This document shows positions 7,815 to 15,273 of a DNA stretch of 21,131 nucleotides, piece by piece. Location: assembly GCA_012523875.1 (NCBI GenBank), contig JAAYSW010000175.1, forward strand, positions 1 through 21,131, written 5' to 3'. The notes beneath the pieces were generated by a model. That model had not been told where the DNA came from. It saw only the letters and a list, made by a program, of their open reading frames with translations, and did not search any database. Position 1 is the first letter of the stretch, and each line of letters begins with the position of its first letter. The position numbers were made by a program, and so were the translations under genes. This DNA is from Clostridiales bacterium. Its GTDB lineage: Bacteria; Bacillota; Clostridia; Oscillospirales; Ruminococcaceae.

Positions 7815-8981
7815 TTAATTAATCTTCCTTACGTCGTATTCTTCAGTTATTCGCCACATATTTCCTTCCTTATTGCCTTGTATCTGTGGGAATATTTTAT
7901 GTATGCTAATACCCTTTTCACTAGCTTTATCAAGACTTTTATATAATTCTTGGCTATAAATCATACTATATATTATAAAAACACCTGATTTTTTCATTAT
8001 CTCTTCTGTAAGAATAATATTATCCTTATTGTTGCTATTAAATTTATTCTTAGTTATATCAATTGCTTTCACTAAAACATCTTCATATTTCTCTAGAGTT
8101 ACGCTTTTAATGGCACCACCACTTACATACATTAAATTACAAGCTATGCCTTGCTTAACAAATGAATTTATCATTGAAAGCATTCCTTCAATAAGCCTTT
8201 CTTCGAGTAGAAGCTCATATAATTCATTTGAAACATATTCCTCTTTTATAAAATCTAATACAAAAGTTATATTCATAGAAGAAATTGATTCATCTAATCT
8301 TACCATCAATTCACCCTTTTTTGCAGATAACTTCCAATTTATTTTCCTAAGTGAATCACCTGGCACATACTCCCTATGCTCATATCCAGCCGTTGCGTTT
8401 GTAGATAATCCTGTACCTTGTGTTTCCTCCTCATCATCGCAAATAATATCATAAATATTTCTAAGGAAAAAACTTATTTCATTAATTTCATGAATATGAG
8501 GAATAATTGCAATATTTAAATTACTTACCTTGATATCTTCCAACTTAAACCTAAACATACCCAAGTAATCACTAATATAGATATTATCAATTCCTATTTC
8601 CGCATTACCTGAAATCTTAGATGTCAGAATATAAGGGATTACCGATTTTCTTTCAGTGAATAATATTGTCCTATAAATATCAGTATCTAAATCTTTTTTA
8701 AAGTGTTGTGTACAAAAGATTTTTATTTCGATAAATGAAGTTGGTAACGCATTCCTCTTTGTTATATTAATATTAACCATCATTTTTTTATTTTTATTTA
8801 TAATTGGTTGACTGTCTATTTCAACATATATAGAATTTCTTGTTATCAAGGCAATGCAAAGGGATATAAGGGGTACTAGTAACAAAAAAGCTATCATTAT
8901 CACACCTGTTTTTCCATCAAAAAAACAAGTAAAACCTAGTGTTAATAGCAATATAAAAAAATAACCTATAAATTTTTTCAT
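7815..8981 (-). CDS. DUF58 domain-containing membrane-anchored protein
   Basis: The product has 388 residues. Two hydrophobic segments at about 5-20 and 25-47 anchor it, followed by a beta-rich middle and the DUF58 signature near 199-231: YEHREYVPGDSLRKINWKLS and KKGELMVRLDE. The segment after it (VLDFIKEEYV onward) corresponds to the von Willebrand A-like fold seen in the family. DUF58 proteins travel with MoxR ATPases and are thought to be their membrane-side partners; the exact activity is not known. The start lacks a strong ribosome site (GGGG about 11 bases upstream) and lies 19 bases after the moxR stop, so coupling to moxR translation is plausible. The next gene starts 27 bases downstream of its stop. 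Confidence 0.92.
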   Translation of the reverse strand: MKKFIGYFFILLLTLGFTCFFDGKTGVIMIAFLLLVPLISLCIALITRNSIYVEIDSQPIINKNKKMMVNINITKRNALPTSFIEIKIFCTQHFKKDLDTDIYRTILFTERKSVIPYILTSKISGNAEIGIDNIYISDYLGMFRFKLEDIKVSNLNIAIIPHIHEINEISFFLRNIYDIICDDEEETQGTGLSTNATAGYEHREYVPGDSLRKINWKLSAKKGELMVRLDESISSMNITFVLDFIKEEYVSNELYELLLEERLIEGMLSMINSFVKQGIACNLMYVSGGAIKSVTLEKYEDVLVKAIDITKNKFNSNNKDNIILTEEIMKKSGVFIIYSMIYSQELYKSLDKASEKGISIHKIFPQIQGNKEGNMWRITEEYDVRKIN

Positions 8982-9000
8982 GATATTTTAAACCCCAAAC

Positions 9001-9939
9001 CTAAATCTTATTCATCGGTACTTCTACCTTTCCAAGCACCTCATCCAAATAAGAAACCGTATCTTTGTACCTCGTTTTTCCTTTTGGTGATAATATTATT
9101 CTATGAGAAAGCACACAATGAACCATCCTCTTTACATCATCAGGATTCACATAATCCCTATTATTTATATATGAATAAGCCTTTGTAGATTTGTATAGGC
9201 TAATACTTCCCCGTGGGCTTATACCTAATGTTATATTTTCATCATTTCTTGTTGCAAAAACTATATCCAAAATATATTTTTTTACCTGTTGACAAACATT
9301 AATTTTCCTTACATCCTCCTGTAGCTTTATAATATCCCCCAAGCTAATGGCAGGTTCGGTAATATTATTTATAGGATTATAGTTTTCTGTCCTATCCAGA
9401 ATAACCATCTCTTCGTTAAAGTTAGGATAGCCCATACTTATCTTCATAAAAAACCTGTCCATCTGTGCTTCAGGTAAATGGTATGTCCCATAGGTTTCTA
9501 CTGGATTTTGCGTAGCAAGCACCATGAATGGGCGTGGCAATTCATGAGTTGTACCATCCATACTTATCTGATGCTCCTCCATTACCTCTAATAAACTTGA
9601 TTGAACCTTTGGAGATGCCCTGTTAATCTCATCGGCAAGCAAAAAATTACACATCGCAACCCCATCACGGTATTCCATCTCATATGTCTTAGGGTTTACG
9701 ATTGAGAAGCCAAGAAGATCTGATGGCATAATATCTGGTGTCAATTGGATACGATTAAACCTTCCATCAACTGATTTTGCTAATGCTGCTACAAGTTGAG
9801 TTTTTCCAACCCCCGGTACATCCTCAATTAAAATATGTCCCTCACATAAAAGGGCACAAACTGTATTTTTTATTACATCTTCCTTACCAACAATCACTTT
9901 ATTTATACTATCAATAAGTCTTTTTATCTTATCAGTCAT
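9001..9939 (-). CDS. MoxR family AAA+ ATPase
   Basis: The 312-residue product is a MoxR/RavA-type AAA+ ATPase. Walker A is EDVPGVGKTQL (39-49), Walker B LLADEINRA (100-108), sensor 1 LATQNPVET (141-149), and the family segment GTYHLPEAQMDRF (151-163) follows. A C-terminal helical lid includes ISPRGSISLYKSTKAYSYI. I choose ATG 9939 because GGAG lies eight bases before it. An ATG 18 bases upstream (9957) has no ribosome site. MoxR ATPases act as chaperone-like remodelling enzymes for envelope or metal-dependent proteins, usually with DUF58 partners as here. It is the first gene of a five-gene operon and follows a clear promoter. Confidence 0.95.
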   Translation of the reverse strand: MTDKIKRLIDSINKVIVGKEDVIKNTVCALLCEGHILIEDVPGVGKTQLVAALAKSVDGRFNRIQLTPDIMPSDLLGFSIVNPKTYEMEYRDGVAMCNFLLADEINRASPKVQSSLLEVMEEHQISMDGTTHELPRPFMVLATQNPVETYGTYHLPEAQMDRFFMKISMGYPNFNEEMVILDRTENYNPINNITEPAISLGDIIKLQEDVRKINVCQQVKKYILDIVFATRNDENITLGISPRGSISLYKSTKAYSYINNRDYVNPDDVKRMVHCVLSHRIILSPKGKTRYKDTVSYLDEVLGKVEVPMNKI

Positions 9940-9990
9940 ATTTTTTCTCCAAGTCATTTTATATCAAAATATATGCATATTCAAAAAACT

Positions 9991-10013
9991 ATGTGATTAA
10001 AATTATATCACAT
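9991..10013. promoter_or_regulatory. Candidate operator dyad over the -10 box of the moxR operon
   Basis: Seven-base arms ATGTGAT (9991-9997) and ATCACAT (10007-10013) are perfect inverted repeats around a nine-base centre that is itself partly symmetric. The dyad covers the -10 hexamer and the expected transcription start, the usual place for a repressor site. The arm sequence resembles half of a CRP-type site, but the arm spacing does not match. The binding protein is unknown, and the dyad could be a chance palindrome in AT-rich DNA. Confidence 0.4.
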
Positions 10014-10030
10014 AAAAAATCCTAATTCAA
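10002..10030 (-). promoter_or_regulatory. Predicted sigma-A promoter of the moxR-DUF58-tgpA-peptidase-prmA operon
   Basis: On the minus strand TTGAAT (10025-10030) is followed after 17 bases by TATAAT (10002-10007), with a TGA just before the -10 forming an extended -10 element. Transcription should begin near 9995, giving a leader of about 55 bases before ATG 9939. A dyad overlaps the -10 and start site and is listed separately. Confidence 0.75.
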
Positions 10031-10116
10031 TAGTGAATTCTTAGTATATTATATATAAAATATGAATTTATTAAGGAAAAACATCAAAACAGTGCTTCCC
10101 TAAAACAATATACAAT

Positions 10117-10161
10117 AAAGGATAGAAACTGATTCATCATAGGCTATCAATTTCTATCTTT
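10117..10161 (-). terminator. Probable terminator of the HD-GYP response regulator gene
   Basis: Arms 10117-10133 and 10146-10161 form a stem of about 16 bp with one bulge and one wobble, closing a 12-base loop. It begins right at the stop codon of the minus-strand regulator gene. The stem is AT-rich and the downstream tail (ATTGTATATTGTTTTA on the minus strand) is only moderately T-rich, so strength is uncertain. Confidence 0.5.
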
Positions 10162-11257
10162 ATTCATCAATTTCTTTTAGTGTAATTATGGGTCCCTCTT
10201 CCCGTTCGATATAACATTTATAAATCTCATCTTCTATTCCTAAAAAAATCTCCACAAGCGATGGGTCAAAAAAAGTTCCGCTTCCCTCTAGTATTATTTT
10301 GAAAGCTTGTTCATGGGCAAATGGCTCCTTATAAGGTCTTTTAGCAGTTAATGCATCATATACATCTACAACTGATAGTATCCTTGCACATAGAGGAATC
10401 TCCTCCCCACTTAATCCTAGTGAATATCCAGTACCATTCCAACGCTCGTGATGAAATAAAGCCATATCCTTTGCTATACTTAGAAAATTGATATCCTTAA
10501 TTCCCTTTAAAACATTTTGAAGCACCTCACCACCAATTATAGTGTGCTTTTTCATCTGTTCAAATTCTTTATCACTAAGTGACTCCCCTTTTAAGAGAAT
10601 ACTATCATTAATACCAATTTTGCCTATATCATGCAATGGTGCAGCCCTTACAAGATTCCTAACATATTCGTCTGTCATAATATATTTATATTTATTATTT
10701 TTTGAAATTGCATTAACAAATATTTTAAAATATTTTGTTGTGTTTTTAATATGCCCACCTGTAGTGCCATCTCTTGATTCCACAACCTCAGCAAAGCCAA
10801 CCGAAAACATATCTTGCAAGTTTTCAAATTCCTTAGTTTTATTTTTTATAATCCAATCAATCTTATTCATCTCATCAATTAACCTGAGTTGATTTCGAAT
10901 CCTTCTTGTCATTACCAATCTTTTTATAGGCTTCCTTATGAAATCTACTGCACCAAGTTCAAGTGAAATAGCCTCGTAATCGTCATGCGTCCCACTGCCC
11001 ATCATTATTATAGGTAAATTAGCTGTTCTTTTGTTTTTTCTAATCCATTTAAAAGTTTCAAACCCATCCATAACAGGCATTTTTATATCAAGTAAAATTA
11101 AATCAGGATGCTTTTTTTCTTCAAGCATTTGTATTGCCTGCATTCCTGATGTTGCTTTCGAAAGTATATACTCATCTTTTAAAGTATCCTCTATCTTTTT
11201 TAAGCTTTCAGCTGTATCTTCCACTACTAATATATGTTTTTTAAAATTCATGCTCAT
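10160..11257 (-). CDS. Response regulator with HD-GYP domain, probable cyclic-di-GMP phosphodiesterase
   Basis: The 365-residue product has an N-terminal receiver domain (about 7-125) with the acidic pair Glu13/Asp14, phosphoacceptor Asp57 in LILLDIKMPVMDG and Lys109 in IRKP. The HD-GYP domain (about 150-345) has GGHIKNT (167-173), the catalytic HDIGKIGI (209-216), HHERWNGTGYS (269-279) and ARILSVVDVYDALTAKRPYK (291-310). HD-GYP enzymes hydrolyse the second messenger cyclic-di-GMP and are switched on by receiver phosphorylation. Two departures from the family are visible. The Pro of GYP is Ser279, and the conserved Thr/Ser after the fourth receiver strand appears as Gly87. The start (MSMNF) has AAGG six bases upstream. 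It is a single-gene unit with its own promoter. No partner histidine kinase is in the window. Confidence 0.92.
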   Translation of the reverse strand: MSMNFKKHILVVEDTAESLKKIEDTLKDEYILSKATSGMQAIQMLEEKKHPDLILLDIKMPVMDGFETFKWIRKNKRTANLPIIMMGSGTHDDYEAISLELGAVDFIRKPIKRLVMTRRIRNQLRLIDEMNKIDWIIKNKTKEFENLQDMFSVGFAEVVESRDGTTGGHIKNTTKYFKIFVNAISKNNKYKYIMTDEYVRNLVRAAPLHDIGKIGINDSILLKGESLSDKEFEQMKKHTIIGGEVLQNVLKGIKDINFLSIAKDMALFHHERWNGTGYSLGLSGEEIPLCARILSVVDVYDALTAKRPYKEPFAHEQAFKIILEGSGTFFDPSLVEIFLGIEDEIYKCYIEREEGPIITLKEIDE

Positions 11258-11325
11258 GCAATACCTTTCAAATCTAATGCTACCGTTAAAATAAATTATA
11301 TTTTATAAAGATAGCCCATATGTTA

Positions 11326-11354
11326 ATTATGCATTACTCTATTAAATTTGTCAA
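11326..11354 (-). promoter_or_regulatory. Predicted sigma-A promoter of the HD-GYP response regulator
   Basis: On the minus strand a consensus TTGACA (11349-11354) is followed after 17 bases by CATAAT (11326-11331). The start codon is 69 bases downstream of the -10. A small 8-bp hairpin (11353-11360 with 11367-11374) touches the upstream edge of the -35 box and could be a regulatory site. Confidence 0.65.
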
Positions 11355-11483
11355 GATAAAAGGATATTTATCTTATGTTATTTTTATTCTAAATTCAAAA
11401 CTCTGTTAACTTATATAAAAACCCCTATAAAAACACAAAATATAACTACTACTTAATAAGCTTACAATAAAACAAATGCAAAA

Positions 11484-11518
11484 TAAGCCCTAGCAAATAA
11501 GATATCTGCATGGGCTTA
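11484..11518 (-). terminator. Terminator of the rplM-rpsI operon
   Basis: Arms 11484-11490 (TAAGCCC on the plus strand) and 11512-11518 are perfect complements, with three further pairs inside a 2x2 mismatch. On the minus strand the stem is followed by TTTTGCATTTGTTTT. It lies 24 bases beyond the rpsI stop. Confidence 0.7.
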
Positions 11519-11542
11519 GATTTATAAATATAGCAATAAATA

Positions 11543-11944
11543 TTATCTTTTTGAGAATTGAGGAGCACGACGAGCACCCTTTAATCCATACTTCTTTCTT
11601 TCCTTCATCCTTGGATCACGAGTTAGAAATCCTGCTTTTTTTAATACAGGTCTCATTTCTTGATCATAAACTAGCAATGCTCTTGATAGGCCGTGTCTAA
11701 TAGCACCAGCCTGTCCTGTAACACCACCACCAGCAACAGTACATACAATATCAAACTTACCAAGTGTGTCTGTTAGTTCCATTGGCTGACGAACTATAAG
11801 TTTCAATGTTTCAAGTCCAAAATAGTCATCAATATTTCTATTATTTATTGTAATATTACCACTTCCATGATATACTCTTACTCTTGCAACAGAGTGTTTC
11901 CTTCTACCTGTACCATAGTAATATTTTTGTTTTGATTCATACAT
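11543..11944 (-). CDS. rpsI: 30S ribosomal protein S9
   Basis: S9 binds 16S rRNA in the head of the small subunit, and its C-terminal tail reaches the P-site tRNA. The 133-residue product has the N-terminal YYGTGRRKHSVARVRV, the middle VAGGGVTGQAGAIRHGLSRAL, and the invariant end RDPRMKERKKYGLKGARRAPQFSKR region with its final Lys-Arg. AAGGGGG precedes the ATG by about seven bases, and the gene starts 16 bases after the rplM stop. The rplM-rpsI pair is conserved across bacteria. Confidence 0.98.
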   Translation of the reverse strand: MYESKQKYYYGTGRRKHSVARVRVYHGSGNITINNRNIDDYFGLETLKLIVRQPMELTDTLGKFDIVCTVAGGGVTGQAGAIRHGLSRALLVYDQEMRPVLKKAGFLTRDPRMKERKKYGLKGARRAPQFSKR

Positions 11945-11960
11945 TTAAGCTACCCCCTTC

Positions 11961-12389
11961 TTATATTTCATAATTTTCAGGCTTTTGTGCTTGATGCTTA
12001 TGTTCTGTGCCTTTATAAGTTCTTAATCTTGTAAGAGCAGCTCTGCCCAAAGTATTATTAGGGAGCATACCATTTACAGCTATCATCATAGCTTTATCTG
12101 CCTTTGTAGCCATCAAATCTTTATATTTAACCTGTTTTAGCCCACCTATCCAGCCGGTGTGCCAAGTGTGTAATTTCTGTTCTAGTTTATTTCCTGTTAG
12201 AACTGCCTTATCACAATTAATAATAATTACATGATCCCCATTATCAAAATGAGGTACGAATGTTGGTTTATGTTTTCCACGTAAAATATGAGCTGCCTTA
12301 GCTGCAACACGTCCAAGCGCCTTGCCTTCAGCATCTAAAACATACCACTTACGGCTAACATCTTTAGCCTTTGGCATATAAGTTGACAT
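11961..12389 (-). CDS. rplM: 50S ribosomal protein L13
   Basis: L13 is an early-assembly 23S rRNA-binding protein. The 142-residue product has the expected RKWYVLDAEGKALGRVAAKAA start, HKPTFVPHFDNGDHVIIINC in the middle, and MLPNNTLGRAALTRLRTYKG followed by the KPENYEI end. GGAGGA lies about six bases before the ATG. It leads the rplM-rpsI operon from a consensus promoter and a structured leader of about 115 bases. In Firmicutes, L13 leaders are known autoregulatory RNAs, so feedback control is likely but not shown here. Confidence 0.98.
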   Translation of the reverse strand: MSTYMPKAKDVSRKWYVLDAEGKALGRVAAKAAHILRGKHKPTFVPHFDNGDHVIIINCDKAVLTGNKLEQKLHTWHTGWIGGLKQVKYKDLMATKADKAMMIAVNGMLPNNTLGRAALTRLRTYKGTEHKHQAQKPENYEI

Positions 12390-12419
12390 ATATATTCCTC
12401 CGTATTTTTAATTTGGTCA

Positions 12420-12500
12420 AGATAAATACAGATGGGTTTATCTGTATTTAATGTGCAATCGCAAGTACCGATATCATGGTGTTTACACATTCCTTAACAT
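12420..12500 (-). promoter_or_regulatory. Structured 5' leader of rplM (candidate L13 leader)
   Basis: The transcript from the rplM promoter has about 115 bases before the ATG. It contains an 11-bp perfect hairpin (12423-12433 with 12440-12450) closing a six-base loop. Upstream of this, AATGTG and CACATT (about 12451-12492) can close a second, larger stem around a GGTACTTGCG segment. Ribosomal protein L13 leaders are an established Firmicutes RNA family; assignment to that family here is by position and structure only. Confidence 0.5.
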
Positions 12501-12510
12501 AACATAAAAT

Positions 12511-12539
12511 ATTATATATTTATATTATAAAATTGTCAA
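12511..12539 (-). promoter_or_regulatory. Consensus sigma-A promoter of rplM-rpsI
   Basis: The minus strand shows a perfect TTGACA (12534-12539), 17 bases, and a perfect TATAAT (12511-12516). This is the best match to the housekeeping consensus in the window, as expected for a ribosomal protein operon. Transcription should start near 12504. Confidence 0.85.
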
Positions 12540-12540
12540 C

Positions 12541-12657
12541 AGTCAAAATAGTGAATTTTTAATTTATATCACTTCTACGCTCAAAATCTCTCTTATTATC
12601 TCTATTTCTCTCGATATCTCACCTTTCATTTCATTATATTAAATAAAATATTTGCAT
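12541..12657. other. Purine/pyrimidine-biased spacer between the yebC terminator and rplM promoter
   Basis: This stretch, part of the 339-base gene-free gap before rplM, is strongly pyrimidine-rich on the plus strand (repeated TCTC). On the minus strand it holds a 21-codon open frame (12564-12629) without a ribosome site. I see no convincing gene, RNA or repeat here. Confidence 0.4.
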
Positions 12658-12700
12658 CAAAAATCCACCCTAATTCAAATATGCTAAATAAGGTGGACTT
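12658..12700 (-). terminator. Terminator of the obgE-mrnC-yebC unit
   Basis: Arms 12664-12669 and 12692-12697 pair as TCCACC with GGTGGA, and the stem can extend inwards past one mismatch. On the minus strand it is followed by ATTTTTG. It sits 31 bases after the yebC stop. The plus-strand side is also T-rich. Confidence 0.7.
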
Positions 12701-12728
12701 TATTTTTTATTGTATTAAAAATATTTAA

Positions 12729-13457
12729 TTATTCAGTCATATCCCAATTGTGCCATACATTTTGAACATCATCGTTATCTTCAAGGTGATCAAGTAAAGT
12801 ATTCATCTTGTTAATACTTTCCTCATCGGTAAGGGTTGTATATGTGGATGGTACCTGTTCTACTTCCGACGAAAGTATTTTATAACCTCGTTCAACTAGT
12901 CCTTCTTTTAATTGATGGATATTAGTAGCTGTTGTAATTATTTCAATAGTTTCATCCTCAATAGAAAAATCATCTGCCCCAAATTCAAAACAATCCTCCA
13001 TAATTTTTTCTTCTTCTATTCCATTGTTCTCAACTACTATGATACCTTTTTGTGAAAACATAAAAGAAACACAACCCGATGTACCAAGATTTCCACCGTA
13101 TTTATCAAAATAATGACGAACTTCACCAGCTGTGCGGTTCTTATTATCAGTTAAACATTCAACAATAACTGCAACACCATTTGGTCCATAACCTTCATAA
13201 ACCATGTTTTCAAAATTATCTTTATTGCCATCCCCAGAGGCTTTTTTAATTAAGCGATCAATATTATCATTGGGGACATTATTAGCTTTAGCTTTTGCAA
13301 TTAAATCACGAAGCTTAGCATTATTATTCGGATCTGCTCCTCCCTCTTTTATACTTACTATCATTTCACGGCCAATCTTTGTAAAGATTTTTGCTCTAAC
13401 AGCATCTGTCGCTTCCTTGCGTCTTTTAATATTACTCCATTTAGAATGCCCTGCCAT
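12729..13457 (-). CDS. yebC: YebC/PmpR (TACO1) family protein
   Basis: The 242-residue product is full length for this family. The conserved MAGHSKWSNIKRRKE start is followed by AKIFTKIGREM (about 23-33), NVPNDNIDRLIKKASG (about 60-75) and YEGYGPNGVAVIVECLTDN (about 86-104). The acidic middle and LLDHLEDNDDVQNVWHN near the end also fit. Family members have been described both as transcription regulators and as ribosome-associated factors that relieve stalls or activate translation. Which applies here cannot be read from the sequence. AAGGAGAG in the end of mrnC serves as its ribosome site, and its ATG follows the mrnC stop by one base, so the two are tightly coupled. Confidence 0.95.
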   Translation of the reverse strand: MAGHSKWSNIKRRKEATDAVRAKIFTKIGREMIVSIKEGGADPNNNAKLRDLIAKAKANNVPNDNIDRLIKKASGDGNKDNFENMVYEGYGPNGVAVIVECLTDNKNRTAGEVRHYFDKYGGNLGTSGCVSFMFSQKGIIVVENNGIEEEKIMEDCFEFGADDFSIEDETIEIITTATNIHQLKEGLVERGYKILSSEVEQVPSTYTTLTDEESINKMNTLLDHLEDNDDVQNVWHNWDMTE

Positions 13458-13458
13458 A

Positions 13459-13866
13459 CTAACTCTCCTTAATTACTTTGGTTTCCCATATACTGTCAAA
13501 CAATTCGTATATTCTCTTATTTTTATCTAATAAATACAAATATCCAAACAAGCACTCAAGACCTGTCGCCCTCCTATAATCACAGGCTTTTGCACTCTTT
13601 GGAATATTATTTCCTGAAGCATTTCTCCCCCTCTTATATATGGTATATTCATCCTCCGTTAAATCATTTTTTATTATACCAATTGCATTAGATTGAAATG
13701 ATGAACATACAAGCTTTATTTTCATATCATGAAGTTTCCCAACGGACATATTGGCTTCAACAACAAGATATTCCCTTACTAACTGTTCATAAACAGCATC
13801 GCCTAAAAACGCTAATGTTAATGGGCTAAGCTGGTTAACTTCCCTTATGTCTAATTTTTTTTCCAT
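13459..13866 (-). CDS. mrnC: Mini-ribonuclease 3
   Basis: Mini-III is an RNase III-like enzyme lacking the double-stranded RNA-binding domain. In Bacillus it matures 23S rRNA. The 135-residue product has the catalytic region LSPLTLAFLGDAVYE with Asp23, then the RGRNASG segment (about 80-85), and TGLECLFGYLYL with catalytic Glu104. I place the start at ATG 13866, preceded by GGAG ten bases upstream. The frame stays open to 13917, but that would overlap the end of obgE and add a non-conserved extension. It lies between obgE and yebC in one transcription unit. Confidence 0.93.
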   Translation of the reverse strand: MEKKLDIREVNQLSPLTLAFLGDAVYEQLVREYLVVEANMSVGKLHDMKIKLVCSSFQSNAIGIIKNDLTEDEYTIYKRGRNASGNNIPKSAKACDYRRATGLECLFGYLYLLDKNKRIYELFDSIWETKVIKES

Positions 13867-13894
13867 TGGCCTACATCTCCATAAATTGAGTGAT

Positions 13895-15172
13895 TTAGTT
13901 AATAAACTCAAATTCAAATCCTAAAATATTAACTGTATCATTTTCCTGTATACCCATTTCAAGTAGCTTATCTATTATACCGCTACTACGCAAAACACGC
14001 TGAAAGTACTGTAATGAGGAATAATCATCCATATTAACTGTCCTCATAACAGGAGCAAGCCATTCAGCATCTACATAATAAACACCATTCTCTAGTTTAA
14101 TTTCAAAACTTCTATCATTTAAGTCATTTTCATCAAATTGCGATATCGTGATAGGCTCTACATCATAAACTTTAATTGGTGGGAGCGAATCCAGAACCTT
14201 TGCAGCCTCATAAATTAATTCAGAAGTTCCTTGAGTTGTTGCAGCAGAAATTACAAAAAAATTAAATCCCTTAGATTCAATATAATCCCTCAATTCAACA
14301 ATCTGCTCCTCAGTAGCCATATCACTTTTATTACCTACTACAATTTGTGGAAGCTTGGATAAATCCTCACTAAAGTTTTTTAATTCAGTATTTATAGCTT
14401 CAAAGTCTTCAGCAGGATTTCTCCCCTCAATTCCAGATACATCTAAAATATGAATAATAAGCCTACATCGTTCTACATGCCTTAAAAACTCATGCCCTAA
14501 ACCAATACCTTCACTTGCACCCTCAATTAATCCAGGAATATCTGCCATAACAAAAGATTTTTCTTCCTCCACACTTACTACACCTAATACAGGTGTTAGT
14601 GTTGTAAAGTGGTAATTAGCTATTTTAGGCTTCGCAGAGCTTACAACAGAAATAAGTGTTGACTTACCCACATTAGGAAACCCAACCAATCCAACATCGG
14701 CAATAAGCTTTAGTTCAAGTATAACCTCGAATTCTTCTCCTGGAAAGCCAGGCTTTGCAAAACGAGGTATCTGGCGTGTAGCGGTTGCAAAGTTTGAATT
14801 TCCCTTTCCACCCTTTCCACCCCTTGCCAAGATAACAGGTTCATCCGCTGATAAATCTGCCATTACCCTACCCGTTTTTGCATCTCTAACAACAGTCCCC
14901 CTTGGCACTTTAATTATCAAATCCTTTGCAGATTTTCCAAAGCATTTCTTTGCTCCCCCATTTTCACCATTATCTGCAATATATTTTTTCTTATATTTAA
15001 AATCAATTAAAGTAGAAAAATTATCGTCAACTAAGAAGATAATATCTCCACCCTTTCCCCCATCACCACCGTCAGGACCGCCAGCATTTATAAACTTTTC
15101 TCGGTGAAATGATACCGCTCCATCCCCACCATCACCGGCTTTAATTATTATCTTCGCCTTATCTACAAACAT
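13895..15172 (-). CDS. obgE: Obg GTPase (CgtA)
   Basis: Obg is an essential GTPase linked to 50S assembly, the stringent response and, in Bacillus, sporulation. The 425-residue product has the glycine-rich Obg fold (1 to about 158, KAGDGGDGAVSFHREK onward). The G domain has G1 GFPNVGKST (164-172), G3 DIPGLIEGA (211-219) and G4 NKSD (281-284). A C-terminal OCT domain (about 345-425) is typical of the Firmicutes form. GAGGAG lies just before the ATG. It follows the rplU-prp-rpmA terminator by about 50 bases. No strong promoter is visible in between, so transcription may depend on read-through or a weak promoter. A small dyad (TTCCATT, 15190-15196, with 15207-15213) sits before its ribosome site. 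Confidence 0.97.
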   Translation of the reverse strand: MFVDKAKIIIKAGDGGDGAVSFHREKFINAGGPDGGDGGKGGDIIFLVDDNFSTLIDFKYKKKYIADNGENGGAKKCFGKSAKDLIIKVPRGTVVRDAKTGRVMADLSADEPVILARGGKGGKGNSNFATATRQIPRFAKPGFPGEEFEVILELKLIADVGLVGFPNVGKSTLISVVSSAKPKIANYHFTTLTPVLGVVSVEEEKSFVMADIPGLIEGASEGIGLGHEFLRHVERCRLIIHILDVSGIEGRNPAEDFEAINTELKNFSEDLSKLPQIVVGNKSDMATEEQIVELRDYIESKGFNFFVISAATTQGTSELIYEAAKVLDSLPPIKVYDVEPITISQFDENDLNDRSFEIKLENGVYYVDAEWLAPVMRTVNMDDYSSLQYFQRVLRSSGIIDKLLEMGIQENDTVNILGFEFEFIN

Positions 15173-15219
15173 ATTATTCTCCTCTATAGTTCCATTTTAT
15201 TAATCTAATGGAATGTGTA

Positions 15220-15252
15220 TAAGACAAAATCCCAAGCAAACGCTCGGGATTA
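15220..15252 (-). terminator. Terminator of the rplU-prp-rpmA operon
   Basis: Arms 15228-15237 and 15242-15251 form a 10-bp stem (one G-T wobble) closing a four-base loop. On the minus strand it is followed by TTTTGTCTT. The hairpin starts 23 bases after the rpmA stop. It probably lets ribosomal protein expression exceed that of obgE downstream. Confidence 0.8.
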
Positions 15253-15273
15253 ATTTTAATGTTTTATTCCCGA

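Noticed and set aside
8029..8454. Plus-strand open frame of 141 codons
   Set aside because: It is antisense to the DUF58 gene, shows no motif and has no ribosome site.
9991..10013. CRP binding site
   Set aside because: The half-site sequence is similar, but 11 bases separate TGTGA and TCACA instead of six, and CRP-type control is not expected by default in this group.
13867..13917. 17-codon N-terminal extension of Mini-RNase III overlapping obgE
   Set aside because: It is not conserved, while ATG 13866 has its own ribosome site and gives the usual family length.
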